Assembly: GCA_009760855.2 (NCBI GenBank)
Contig: WPIO01000535.1
Span: 1 to 29,229, forward strand
Direction of reading: 5' to 3'
Source of the DNA: Cristatella mucedo
Lineage: Eukaryota > Bryozoa > Phylactolaemata > Cristatellidae
DNA: 29,229 nucleotides
The first letter of the stretch is position 1, and every line of letters starts with the position of its first letter. The translations under genes and the position numbers were made by a program. Below the pieces are notes generated by a model. That model saw only the letters and a list, made by a program, of their open reading frames with translations, did not search any database and had not been told where the DNA came from. Below are positions 9,591-18,940 of this stretch, in pieces.

Positions 9591-9971
9591 TTTCACTATT
9601 TCTGAGGCGTTCAAAAAAAGACTTTGAAGTCTTCGCCTTTTTAATTCCTTCTCGCATCCTGGAGCCAATTGCGACGCATTAAGCGAATGAATGTGTATGA
9701 TCACAACTTCCAATACGGTTCCACTCTGCAACTATTGCACATTCTGTGATCAGTGACTAGCAGTGGCAGCCACCACAATAGTTTCTAAAAGTGTTAGACC
9801 AAAATCTGCTCTGTTTGGTTTAATAATCCAATTCTCTTGCTCCACAATATACCAGCTTCAGCATTGTACGCATACACTACACAATAAAACAGCACTTTAT
9901 TCATAATCAAGGAGAGTCTCATGAGGAAAGTAGTAGGCAACAGCTGTTCAAACACATCTTTTGTCTCGCCC
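9591..9971. other. Unassigned stretch
   Basis: No coding signature or repeat recognised. Confidence 0.4.
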
Positions 9972-10135
9972 GTTGGTCTTTGCCCATCTCCTGCCTTCGC
10001 TCAGGAGGTGGCTAGCTCTTCAGGACTCACGCTGGGAGTTCGAGTTCTGAAGTGGGCGATCCTTTATTTGGCACTGAAAGCTTCAGTGATAGTTTGTAAG
10101 TCTCTTCTACCATTATACACACGAAGCACAAATCA
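9972..10135 (+). mobile_element. tRNA-derived SINE, first unit of a tandem pair
   Basis: A-box-like tcgctcaggaggtgg (about 9997-10011) is followed by a B-box-like gagttcgagttc (10036-10047), spaced as in a tRNA. The body then runs gggcgatcctttatttg..cagtgatagtttgtaagtct. The next unit repeats this architecture about 164 bases downstream. The open frame 9921-10163 over it is not protein-like. Confidence 0.65.
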
Positions 10136-10298
10136 GGCTTACCTTTGGTCTCCTTGCTCTTAGCCCAGGAGGTGAGGTGCTCGCTCTTCACATCGTGAGT
10201 TCGAATTCTGCCGTAGGCGATCAGTTATTGCTCACCGCAAGCAGTAGTGATAGTCGTTAAGCTCTTCTGCCTCTTTAAGAATTAGGCTGCTACATCAG
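10136..10298 (+). mobile_element. tRNA-derived SINE, second unit of a tandem pair
   Basis: A-box tagcccaggaggtgagg (10161-10177) and B-box gagttcgaattc (10197-10208) are closer to the pol III consensus than in unit 1. The body (ggcgatcagttattg..agtgatagtcgttaagctct) parallels unit 1. Its 3' end does not carry the L2 tail, so this family differs from the SINE at 1850. Confidence 0.7.
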
Positions 10299-10629
10299 GT
10301 GACCTATTTTCAGTGACATTAAATAAATTAGACCCTGCGTGTACAAGCGGTGTGCCTCTAGGCAAGCGATTGTTTACATAGTCTGAGCTGCAAGCAAGCG
10401 TACATGTTAACTTCAGCTCCATGATTGCAGAGGCAATAATGGATTAGTTGTAGACGTGTACCTATCAAGGTTGCCAATTAGCACCTGCTCAGCTGCGGAT
10501 TTTTCACAGGGAGCACATGAAACAGCCAGGTTAAAACATACATCCTTCAGGATCGGCTCATTTTAAACTACTAGAAGACACGAGCCAAACTCATTGAATC
10601 GCCAGCCGGAACGGAACGTCCCAGAGTCA
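10299..10629. other. Unassigned stretch
   Basis: No coding signature or recognised repeat. Confidence 0.4.
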
Positions 10630-10925
10630 AGGTCCGACTAAGGTCATGATATCCCCACATTTGATATCATTTAAGAAGAGATACAACGCACACGTTCTTT
10701 ACAAAATGTAACGGGTTCGAGTGAATTGTCCTTCGCATGCATACTGACGCTGTAAATGCTTTCACTCACCATATTGACATGTTGACACTTTTCATATGAC
10801 AACTAACCGTTATAGCATATCGATACTGCGTTTAACCAGTAACCATACTCTCAGTCTTGCCTTACAGCATATGTGAAGTGCCTAGAAAGAGACTTAGTTA
10901 TCTTGGGCTGGTCTACGAATGCCGT
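10630..10925 (+). repeat. Old, diverged L2-type LINE 3' end
   Basis: The order of blocks follows the LINE 3' UTR: ccacatttgatatcatttaa, the paired units (gcatgcatactgacgctgta.. and ..attgacatgttgacactt), cttacagcatatgtgaagtg, ctagaaagagacttagttat, then a TTATT tail. Similarity is moderate, so this is an old copy. Confidence 0.65.
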
Positions 10926-11738
10926 ATTGTTATTATAGTCTTTATTATGTAAACGCAATTACGGTTTCGAAAGAAACGTATAAGAAGACATAACCTGAGG
11001 CAAATACGTTATCTCAGTTAAAGTTGGCATGCAAAACATCCGGTGCAGTTCTCGTCGTTACTTAGTAAGTAGTCAGCTTGGGTTTTGATAGCTTCCAAAC
11101 ACATCTTATTAGTATGCTGATAGATAAAATGCTGGTGGAAACACTTTGTGTACACAAGGGATCGATGCAAATCTTGAGCATGACTTTTCCAACAAAATCA
11201 CGCCAAAAATACAATCACGTGGTCTGATTTTTGCAACAAAAGATTTCGTGATTTAAATTATGCATTTTACCACCTTGGTTAGCTTACTAGGAGCAAAACT
11301 CTCATAGTTAAACTACTTTTGCAGTGGTTTAAAGTGAGTTCACAAACATCGATTTCTGAAGGATAATTTCGGTAGAACTATCAAAGCATTTTGAATTATA
11401 ATTTTTGGATTTGCCAGGCATAATAAATTCAGGAAATGCCTTTTAATTACCGCGGCTGACATTTCTTCGGTAATGATCAAGATTTAAAACATCCATTTTT
11501 ACAGATGGGCAGATGGTAGCCACAACTGGTTTGAGACTGCGGATGAAATCGATGTTACTCGATGATACGGTTATAGCGAAAAACCAGCCACCTACGACGC
11601 CTAACGGAAATAGTGCTGTGGAACCGTAAGCAACTGCTAAACAGGTCGCAGAAAACGTCTGAGATGCTAACATAGTAGTGATCTGCATGTAGTACATTTT
11701 GCATTGAGATTTTGCGATTGTAATTCACTTAAGTACGT
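10926..11738. other. Unassigned stretch with a weak minus-strand open frame
   Basis: A minus-strand frame at 11443-11697 (84 residues) has a hydrophobic first half (residues about 14-46) and could be an exon of a membrane or secreted protein. There is no domain, splice context or neighbour to support it, so it is not called as a gene. Confidence 0.3.
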
Positions 11739-12180
11739 TGTAGCGCTGCGCTAGCCTTGGCTTAATTTTAGCGAAAACAAGAACTGTTCGGCGGGCGAAA
11801 ACTCCTTTGTTCTCGTGCAGTGAGCCAGAGAGAAGCGTCAGTGCGGTTAGAAAGCAAGAGCTTAAGAGCGAGCCAAGATGCTTTGAGACCAGCGGTTGCG
11901 ATTCGGCCTTTAGAATTGGTCGGATACCCGAGGGAGCTGCTGATTGACATTGGCTGGCCTGTCAACCTCCGCCACCATTCGGCCCAAAAAGAATCGTCTG
12001 GAACCTATTCGACATTCAAGCTGAACTGGGGTTTCCTTTCAGTGGCCTAGCGACGGTGGTAATTCTTGACCGTAATGAGCCACGGTGCCGGGCCCAATAC
12101 CACTAAGCTCTTGCCCCATTGTCTCAGCTAGGTATTTATGAGTCGAGCAACACTCGCTCTTGGTCTTTTGTTATGCTCCT

Positions 12181-12225
<45 letters not shown>
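11739..12225 (+). mobile_element. LTR A, left part (Ty3/gypsy-family LTR, interrupted)
   Basis: It begins with the terminal tgtagcgctgcgctagcctt, matching LTR B (18941) and, reverse-complemented, LTR C (25151). U3-type sequence follows, with a TATA-like tatttatg at 12133-12140. The LTR is broken at its CT tract by the copia-like element and resumes at 14967. Confidence 0.85.
12182..12225. repeat. CT dinucleotide microsatellite inside LTR A
   Basis: About 22 uninterrupted CT units. LTRs B and C have only a short pyrimidine patch here, so the tract expanded in this copy or its lineage. It is the insertion site of the copia-like element. Confidence 0.95.
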
Positions 12226-12230
<5 letters not shown>

Positions 12231-12527
12231 GACGCAGTGCTGCCGTGAAGCCATTCACCAGTCAATGGTCGAGAAAATTACGGTAGCTTATTACCGCAGC
12301 CGAAAACAGAACGTGGCCGTATCCAAATACGGAAACACGGACTAAGAACAAGTAACAAACGGGTTCAATATATAGTAGTCCTGAATGAATACTATTGGTT
12401 GAGGTACAGCCAATCAGCTGTACTCTGCAGCTCCAAGAACATCCGGTCTCCTGAGTCCGTCAGTGATGCACTGAAGGTCAAGGTGAAATCATCCGGCACA
12501 ATAGTTGTGAAGCGGATTCAGCCAAGA
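12226..12527 (-). repeat. Copia-like 3' LTR
   Basis: In element sense it begins tcttggctgaatccgc (canonical tgttgg with changes) and ends cgtctcaca. It is near-identical in length and order to 14664-14966. Confidence 0.9.
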
Positions 12528-12536
12528 CCTCCCCTC
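12528..12536 (-). promoter_or_regulatory. Polypurine tract of the copia-like element
   Basis: gaggggagg on the minus strand lies immediately upstream of the 3' LTR, the position of the plus-strand DNA primer in LTR elements. Confidence 0.7.
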
Positions 12537-12718
12537 GCTGAGCAGCCACTGCCAGTCACGCAGTTGGGCGAAGTCCAACAGCAATCCCACAAATCGCATG
12601 TTTGAGTTTCCCGAGAGGTTTCGTCGGAAAACCTGCTATGTTTTTCTCAGACAGTAGCGTTGTAGTATGTCCATAATGTTGGAGTCTGATCGAGAGTTAA
12701 AATTTTGCAGGCTCGTTC

Positions 12719-13204
12719 TCAATTTATCTGGATGCCGAGAATCCAGTGAGCTTCTCCTAGATCCTTCGTAGTAAGCGCCTCAGAGAGTAGCTGCTTGACA
12801 AAGGACAGACCTTTCTGAGGTATAACCTCTGGTAGTTCAAGGTATATCTCTTCCTCAGGGTCACCATGAAGAAAAGCCATCTTGGCGTACATTTTATTGA
12901 TCTCTAGGTCCATCATAACAGCAGTTGATAAGACGGTTCTCAGAGAGTTGAACTGCACGACTGGTGCAAATGTCTCTGCGAGGTCTATACCATCTACCTG
13001 AGAATGGCCATTAGCAACCAAACGTGCTTTATGGCAGTTTACTGACCCGTCCGTGTTTCTCTTCACTTTGAAGACAAGATTTGCAACCGATGGCTTGCCT
13101 GCCCTTGGGTAATCCAACGACCTCATAAACATCATTGCTGTATTCTTTGTCATGTAGTCTAGCAGGCCGTCGAGCTCGAGTTGTCCGTCGAAGAGGTGCA
13201 TCAT
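12719..13204 (-). pseudogene. Copia reverse transcriptase remnant (active site deleted)
   Basis: The frame has the copia-type start of the polymerase: VFKVKRNTDGSVNCHKARLV, then GIDLAETFAPVV and a motif-A region AKMAFLHGDPEEEIYLELPE. The usual DVKTAFL aspartate is replaced (MYAKMAFL). After residues LSFVKQLL the sequence jumps to TTKDLGEAHWILGIQI, which normally lies beyond the YVDD active site, so about 100 residues including the active site are deleted. It ends at 12719; RNase H is absent. It cannot be a functional polymerase. Confidence 0.85.
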
Positions 13205-13445
13205 CTAACTCAGTGGAAGCGTGTTGCAGCGTAGGTTGAGCCGTAGATGCATTGTCAGTCGAAGCTTGGACTTGTTGCACAGACTCTGCTGGAGCTGTTT
13301 TTTCGAGGTGCTGCACAGCATCATCCCCTGGCACTGTAAAAACTCCGTCAGATTTGCACACGTGAGCAGTCGATACAGTTTGCCGTCTCATAGTAGTACC
13401 TGGCAGGTAGAAAAGTCTCTCTCGTCTTATGCCAGATGCAGCCAC
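13205..13445 (-). pseudogene. Copia pol linker remnant; integrase core deleted
   Basis: In frame 13445-13029 the start RRERLFYLPG resembles the pre-integrase region; residues then pass directly to a low-complexity T/A/Q/S segment and a basic RRTTRARRPARLHDKE motif of the kind found between integrase and reverse transcriptase. The HHCC finger and DDE core are gone. Below about 13200 the polymerase continues in another frame. Confidence 0.65.
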
Positions 13446-13780
13446 TTCTTTTGACCAGGGTTGGTGGAAGACACATGATCACCGTCAAACTCAACCTTAC
13501 AGTCTCTTAGAACGCATTGGCTCAAAGAAAAAAGGTTCTTGGCGAGTTTGGGTACGAGCAAATCATCTCGAAGTTCGACTTTCCACCATGCAGTACCTAC
13601 ATGCAGCTGATTACGCATCGTGCCCATGCCGATCGCTTCAAGTACTTCACAGTCAAACACCACGACACTGCGAGAAATTTTCTCGCAGTATGTAGAGAGC
13701 TCGGGCTCTTTGCACATATGCTGCGTGGCCCCAGAGTCTATTAGCCATTCCAGCGGTGATGGAAGCAGGCAGGCAGTCAA
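13427..13780 (-). pseudogene. Copia aspartic protease remnant
   Basis: EWLIDSGATQHMC carries the DSGA active-site motif typical of copia proteases, which cleave the Gag-Pol polyprotein. The following segment (LLVPKLAKNLFSLSQ) is the usual end of this domain. The frame closes at 13427, where a shift into the linker frame is needed. The active-site motif is intact but the surrounding polyprotein is broken. Confidence 0.8.
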
Positions 13781-13852
13781 GTCGGCAGTGAAAACGAATG
13801 AGTCCGCAGGCGCTGTATTGGCCTCCGATTTCGCCTTTTCGTCCCGTTTCTG

Positions 13853-13900
13853 TTAGTAACATTGTGAGGCCTTGCGGCCCACCACTAAGCAATAGTGGCA
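13853..13900 (-). pseudogene. Copia Gag zinc-knuckle remnant
   Basis: GKCHYCLVVGRKASQC fits the C-x2-C-x4-H-x4-C nucleic-acid-binding knuckle, except that arginine replaces the histidine. A stop follows within a few codons. Confidence 0.6.
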
Positions 13901-13972
13901 CTTACCAGAAAACTTGAGAGTGTGCTGCTTGCCGTGTGTGGTAGGCGAAGCCGCTTTGCTTGCTTTCCAGGC

Positions 13973-14655
13973 TTAATTAGAAGCCATAAGAGCCATCCCT
14001 CTCATTCTCTCGTCAAGAGAAGGCCGATTTTGCCGCCTCAGACGTTCATGCATCGGCCTTCTCTGGACAAAGTCAAGCGTTAAGTCGCGCATGTCCTTTG
14101 CTTCAACAGCCATTATCAGCGGCTGCCAAGACTCCGGTAGCCCATTAAGCATGCGTAGGACAATCTGTTCCTCCGGTATAGTGTCTCCCGCGGCTTGAAG
14201 CAAATTTGCAATTGCTTTAACTTCGCTTGCGTAATCCTGTACATCGTCAACTTCTGCCATCCGGATAGCTGCCAGCTTCTGATGTAGAAGTAGCATACTC
14301 ATCAGCGTTCTGGAAGCGTATGTGGCATCCAGCTTCCGCCACGCCTCCGAAGCAGTTGCCTTAGTTCCAATACCGGAACTCATTAGCACAGAATCCGAGA
14401 CCACCATGACGAACGAACACAGACAAAGCCTTCGCCGTGCGCCGGTCGAATTCTCGCTGTGCCTTAACATAATCTTCTACGTCTTTCTTGCAGCTCTTAC
14501 CAGTAAGAAATGTGACATCCACGTGCCGTCTCTCGTCGCCGTTTACGACACCCACTGGTCGTTGGCGATGAAGTGGAACTTCGCCCGGGTACTCCACACC
14601 TGCCAATTCTCACCAGTAAACTTCTCCAAACCAACGACGCCAGAGAACACTTGGC
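13973..14655 (-). pseudogene. Copia-type Gag, frameshifted
   Basis: Gag forms the virus-like particle of the element. The frame 14470-13973 contains the copia-Gag pattern: ASEAWRKLDATYAS, LHQKLAAIRMAEVDDVQDY, then LRMLNGLPESWQPL and a LTLDFV..ER end. The N-terminal part lies in other frames: LEKFTGENWQVW near 14640-14600 and EDYVKAQREFDRRTAKALS in 14606-14361, so at least two frameshifts separate the pieces. It starts just inside the primer-binding site, as expected. Confidence 0.8.
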
Positions 14656-14663
14656 CCATAACT
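14651..14663 (-). promoter_or_regulatory. Primer-binding site, initiator-Met tRNA type (internal)
   Basis: Directly inside the 5' LTR the + strand reads cttggcccataact, matching 12 of 14 bases of the animal initiator tRNA-Met anticodon arm (ctgggcccataacc). This is the copia arrangement, where a cleaved tRNA half rather than the tRNA 3' end primes reverse transcription. Confidence 0.75.
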
Positions 14664-14966
14664 TGTGCGACGCAGAGCTGCCGTGAAGCCATTGACCAGT
14701 CAATGGTCAAGAAAATTACGGTAGCTTATTACCGCAGACGACAAACGGAACGTGGCCGTATCAAAATACGGAAACACGGACTAAGAACAAGTAACAAACT
14801 GATCCAATATACACTAGTCCTGACTGAATACTATTGGCTGAGATACAGCCAATCAGCTGTAGTCTGCAGCTCCAAGAATAGCCGGTCTCCTGAGTCCGTC
14901 AGTGATGCACTGAAGGTCAAGGTGAAATCGTCCGGCACAATGGCTGTGAAGCGGATTCAGCAAACA
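14664..14966 (-). repeat. Copia-like 5' LTR
   Basis: In element sense it begins tgtttgctgaatccgc and ends cgtcgcaca, with TG..CA termini. It pairs with 12226-12527. Confidence 0.9.
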
Positions 14967-15424
14967 TCTATCTCTCCCCTCTCTCTTTCTTTCTCTTTCT
15001 CTCTCTCTCTCTCTCTCTCTTCGGCTTCGCTTCGACGCCGTCGGACTCATTTCTCTCAAAGCGAGGGAGGAGGGTTAGCCGGCGATAGACGGGACAGGAC
15101 GAGACAGTGCTAGGATTCGGTGGACTCCGCCAAACACGATAGCATCGCGCCTGAGCAAGCATTTGTGCTTCTTTTGTGTTTTGTGTGTGCACGCTCGCAC
15201 GTGGTCTCGACATAAGGATTTGCCGGTGCGAACTAAACGTAGTTGGGGCTGTGTGAGATATTCCATTGGTTTCGGCTCCTCCGCCTATTTGGGTCGTTCA
15301 CCCTATATACGCAGGTAGCGTAAGTGTGGAGACGTATTTCCTCTGCAAGAGTGTTTGAAGTACTGTGTAAGGTATTCCTGTCGTTAAGGTGGAAGCGGAG
15401 TCCTAGTTCTCCAGGTCCACTCTG
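14967..15424 (+). mobile_element. LTR A, right part, rearranged and 3'-truncated
   Basis: After the CT tract (14967-15020) the sequence tcggcttcgcttcgacgccg continues the LTR as in LTR B (19393 onward). Compared with LTRs B and C, two internal blocks are in swapped order (the ctctgcaagagtgtttg block at 15340 precedes the tattcctgtcgtt..ctagttctccagg block at 15373). It stops near 15424 without the terminal ~300 bases and runs into LINE sequence. Confidence 0.8.
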
Positions 15425-16090
15425 CTGCTCAGTCCTCCCTCCGATCCGCCATCATTGGTAGATAGCTACAACACGACACTAGCTGATACGCTCGACGAGT
15501 TTGCACCTCTGACAAAGCGCACTGTACGCCCTCACCCAGACGGCCTATGGTTTACCACAGACATTAAACTAGCCAGGTCTACTGAGCGCAAGCTTAAAAA
15601 AAGCATATACAAAAATCAGGATTGACTGTACACTGACAGGCATCTAAGACTACTGTAGGTCGTACCAATCGATCCTAGTAAAGACCAAGTCTAGCTTCTA
15701 ATAAAACATTTTTGAATCACAAATGCACAACCCAAAAATGCTGATGTCGACGATCAACCATTTTCTCAACCACTCCCAGATTAGCTCCTTACCTGATGAT
15801 CCTTGTGTTGATCTAGCCGATCGCTTCTCTCGATTCTGTGTATAGCAGATAGACATTATCAGGGAGTCTATCCCTGTGACGAAATTATCCCCCCTAGAAT
15901 GCTGTTCCCTGATTACTGGCTGCACCTCAATGTCTACATGTCACTAGTGATCTAGTCCTGAAGTTTGTATCCCAATCAAAGAAGACAACTGGTCCTCTGG
16001 ACCCTATTCCCACTGTCATGCTCCTATCTTACATTGATCTGCTGCTGCCATGCATAACTGACATCATTAATATGTCATTAGCCTCATACC
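15425..16090 (+). pseudogene. L2-type LINE ORF2 remnant between endonuclease and reverse transcriptase
   Basis: One frame reads LDEFAPLTKRTVRPHPDGLW and IKLARSTERKLKKSIYK (about 15497-15610), the linker block after the LINE endonuclease. Further on, KKTTGPLDPIPTVMLL-type residues (about 15980-16030) precede the polymerase. Many stops and shifts are present. It ends about where the copy at 2315 begins. Confidence 0.7.
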
Positions 16091-16109
16091 TTGCATATAC
16101 CCTATATAC

Positions 16110-16955
16110 CTCATAGACCTTGCAGCGATCAAGCTACACGTGTCATGAATACAGAGCCGGGTATCCTGCAGCAATAATTAGTCAGTGTCTGGAGAATACG
16201 CTTGGTATCATACAACTAGAAAGGCTGGCGGGTGCCTCATACCTAAAATGGCATCTTAGGGATTCCCCAAAAGTTACCGGACGACTGCTGATTTGTCGGG
16301 AATTTCCAAACTAGAGGATGACTCCTCGTTACTTAGTAATGTTGCCAGTAGACGTCGTTAGGAAGACTTCGGTATTATTAGTCATCGTGGGTGTTAGACA
16401 AAACCAACTTGCATGTCAATGCAGTAGAGGAGCCATTTCTTACCAGATTTAGCCGTCCCTGTAAGTAACGACACAAACAGGTCCAACTGTGGGCGTGACA
16501 TTGCTGCCCTTTGGCAAGGTTCGTGTTGACTCCAGCATTGACGCTATTGTCTCCATAACGAAAGGGGGTGCTGAAAGGTGATGCATGCCCCTTCTCTGCT
16601 ATTACCCTCCTGATTGCAGAAGGTCAAGTAGTATGTAAATGAACAGCTTAGAGCCTAGGGCACATGGCGATCTCTTGATCTACCTGACTTCTTTCGGTAG
16701 ATTCATCGATCCCCATGTGTCTAAAGTCTCCACACCATTCATTTACATACTACTCGCTCGCGATGATCTTTCATCGTAAAGTGTTAAAACAATTCATCAC
16801 GGGCGTGGAAAGTGTTGAAAGTTATGCCAGGTGGTTTTTAGAACAGACCGTTCTGTAATACAATTGGACAATAGTGTCACGTGACATAAGCATATATGCA
16901 TTATAGAAACGTGTCCAAGAAGTAGTTGCTAATATGGCTTCCGACGTCGTCCATG
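16110..16955 (+). repeat. Repeat family R2, copy 1
   Basis: Collinear with 20513-21395: shared blocks include ccttgcagcgat..aagctacacgtgtc, gaagacttcggta, gagccatttctta..cagatttagccgtcc, tttggcaaggttcg and ttcatcacgggcg. The gtcacgtgac palindrome (16876-16885) is kept at the same place in copy 2 (one base different). A 128-base inverted-repeat segment (16627-16754) replaces the corresponding part of copy 2. An ATG follows at the right end in both copies. The element class is not recognised. Confidence 0.7.
16627..16754. repeat. Segment bounded by 17-bp perfect inverted repeats
   Basis: agtagtatgtaaatgaa (16627-16643) and its exact reverse complement (16738-16754) bound 94 bases not found in R2 copy 2. 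This looks like a small MITE-like insertion or a hairpin-forming replacement; no target duplication is visible. Confidence 0.65.
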
Positions 16956-17027
16956 CGAAAGTTTGGACTGGCAAAGGCATTCCATCACAAAGGTCTGACA
17001 ACAAATAACCATTGAATTTCTTAAAGT

Positions 17028-18170
17028 AACAATAATAATAATTCACTTGATAAAGCACCCTTAGAGAACTTAATCTCTCTCTAGGCGCTTTACATTTGCT
17101 GTAAAGTGATATGCAATTGAATGGTAAGTAAAATTATGCTTGAAAAACAAACGAAATGAATAACATGGTTAAGGGTGATATGCAAAGGGTCAGCATGCAA
17201 ATGTGGTTAGTGGCAGCATGCACAGTGACAGCAAGCATAAACACGTCAAGGACGAATCACAGGCACCCACTAAATGCTGTCCTAAATAGGTGTCTTTAGG
17301 TTCCTTTTAAATGTGGTCAGGTCGGGGGATGTTCTGACGCAGGTCGGGAGGGAGTTCCAGGCTTTGGGAGCATATGAACTAAATGCACGGTCTCCAAAGG
17401 ATTTAAGGTTTGTATGAGGTATTTCTAGACTGTTGGATTCCGAAAAGCGGGTGGCCTGATGGGGTAGTATATCTGACAGATAGGCTGGAGCCGTAGAATG
17501 AAGGGACCTAAAAGTGAGCGACAAAACCTTGAAGTCAATCTTTTACTTGACTGGTAGCCAGTGCAGGTCGGCGAGAAGTGGAGTAATGTGGCAACTGCGA
17601 CGCTCACGGCAGACAAGTCTAGCTGCCGAGTTTTGCACCAGCTGCAATCGCCTGATCGCACATGCTGGTAGGCCAGTAAGCAGTGAGTTACAGAAGTCGA
17701 GACGAGATGTCACGAATGCATGGACCAACTTGGACGTGGTATCCTTATCTAAACCAGCCCGAATTTTAGCAATGTTGTGAAGCTGAAAATAGGCAGATTT
17801 GACTGTGGAGCTGATATGGTCGTCTAACGAGAGGTCGCTTTGGAATATGACACCTAGATTTTGAGCTGATTCAACTGGAGATATGCTGGCAGAGCCAATT
17901 TTGAGAGTCAGCCTTTCCAATATCTGGATCACACTGGGTTTGCCCATAACTAGTAAGTTAGTTTTATCATCGTTAAGTTTTAGAAAATTTGCTGCCATCC
18001 ATGTGCGGATGTCATCAATGAATGCAGCTAGTGAGTTTAGAGAATTTGAGGTGCTCGAAGGCAGGGAGGGATCAAAGCAAAGGTACAACTGAGTGTCATC
18101 GCATAGAAGTGAAAGCCTAGATTGTGCTTGGCAATCACATCAGCAAGAAGCAGAGTATAAACCGTGAAAA
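17028..18170 (-). mobile_element. 5'-truncated L2-type LINE copy
   Basis: The minus strand carries, in element order, the end of the reverse transcriptase (just before motif C, at about 18170), the C-terminal region, the 3' UTR with its paired units, and the tail ending in ATT repeats at 17028-17045. One base is missing in the YADD codons (18098 region) and there is another shift near 17530. Confidence 0.85.
17282..18088 (-). pseudogene. LINE ORF2 C-terminal region, frameshifted
   Basis: Frame 18088-17543 has NDDKTNLLVMG, NLGVIFQSDLSLDDHI and the CNSLLTGLPACAIRRLQLVQ block; after a short deletion near 17530 the frame 17524-17282 continues with FRSLHSTAPAYLSDILP, GDRAFSSYAPKAWNS and the stop. 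This region follows the polymerase domain in L2 elements; its biochemical role is not well defined. Confidence 0.85.
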
Positions 18171-18579
18171 AGCACTAAGATCTACTTTGCGTTCATCTAA
18201 GTACTTTGCTTTTAAAAATTTAGATGTATCAAGCACTTCTTCAACTGCTAGAACAATCCTTGCAAACCTACCAGGATATATTTCTTCCAATACTGTGGTG
18301 ATCTACTGATGGAATACTTGATATCAAATCCAGGATTAACTTTGTTATTAAATCTCCTATACTTGGTAATCAAGTCAAAATCAAAATCCTAATACCTCTA
18401 ATTCTCAAGCAGATGCATACAAATTTGACACCTTCATGGCATGTTTATTTCCGTTTTTGTAGGAATTTTGACATTTCCAGCAGCAATGTAATCTTCTGGT
18501 GCATCTTCACAGTTCAATCATTGCGCCTTTATCTCTAAGTCACAGTAAAGACACTCATTCAATCCTAACACATGTAAAC
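18171..18579. other. AT-rich unassigned stretch
   Basis: No intact frame. On the minus strand it may continue the nuclease-like remnant at 18580-18800, but translations here are full of stops and not recognisable. Confidence 0.35.
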
Positions 18580-18800
18580 CAAGCAAACACTATGAGTGAT
18601 ACTGTATAGGTATTACTCTATCTTGTGTTTGCCGGCTCCTCAAACACTTAATTTCAACTAAAGTATGCTCTCCAATTATTTCATCAGGCTAATATCTGTA
18701 AACTCTATCCCGACTAAACCAATCATCAACGTTTTCAAGCTTTGTAATAAACTTCATCTCCAAGAACTTAGCAGCCTTCGGTCCAAACACTTTGCAACTT
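18580..18800 (-). pseudogene. Possible YqaJ-like (PD-(D/E)xK) exonuclease remnant
   Basis: A broken minus-strand frame reads FGPKAAKFLEMKF, a stop after VYRY, then PDEIIGEHTLVEIKC. The pattern PDGxxG...LVEIKC is characteristic of YqaJ/lambda-exonuclease-type nucleases, which occur in phages and in some eukaryotic mobile elements. Here the glycine after PD is glutamate, and stops lie on both sides. Only this short block supports the call. Confidence 0.35.
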
Positions 18801-18940
18801 TGGATTGAGGTGAGAATATCGTTCTAACAGGATCAGATTGAGATCTACAATTGATTCTTGATGATGCTTCCTAATATGGGGAAACCTCAAAACAAACCAA
18901 AGTGCACAAAGGTTATCCGACTCATTCTTTATATTCAGAG

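Larger units (their letters stand above)
12226..14966 (-). mobile_element. Ty1/copia-like LTR retrotransposon, internally deleted
   Basis: Two direct LTRs of about 302 bases (12226-12527 and 14664-14966) flank about 2.1 kb of minus-strand gag-pol remnants. In element order these are gag, zinc knuckle, protease, a stub of the pre-integrase region, a reverse transcriptase start and a reverse transcriptase end. The integrase core, the reverse transcriptase active site and RNase H are missing; a full copia element is about 5 kb. Flanks tctct (12221-12225) and tctat (14967-14971) match at 4 of 5 positions, fitting a 5-bp target duplication. The LTRs differ at roughly 25-30 positions by eye, so the insertion is not recent. 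Confidence 0.85.

Noticed and set aside
9921-10163. 80-residue plus-strand frame
   Set aside because: It overlaps a tRNA-derived SINE and shows no protein signature.
11443-11697. 84-residue hydrophobic minus-strand frame
   Set aside because: No domain, splice signals or neighbours; too short to separate from chance.
14322-15113. 263-residue plus-strand frame
   Set aside because: It runs antisense through copia gag, across the LTR and into the CT tract; composition follows the repeats.
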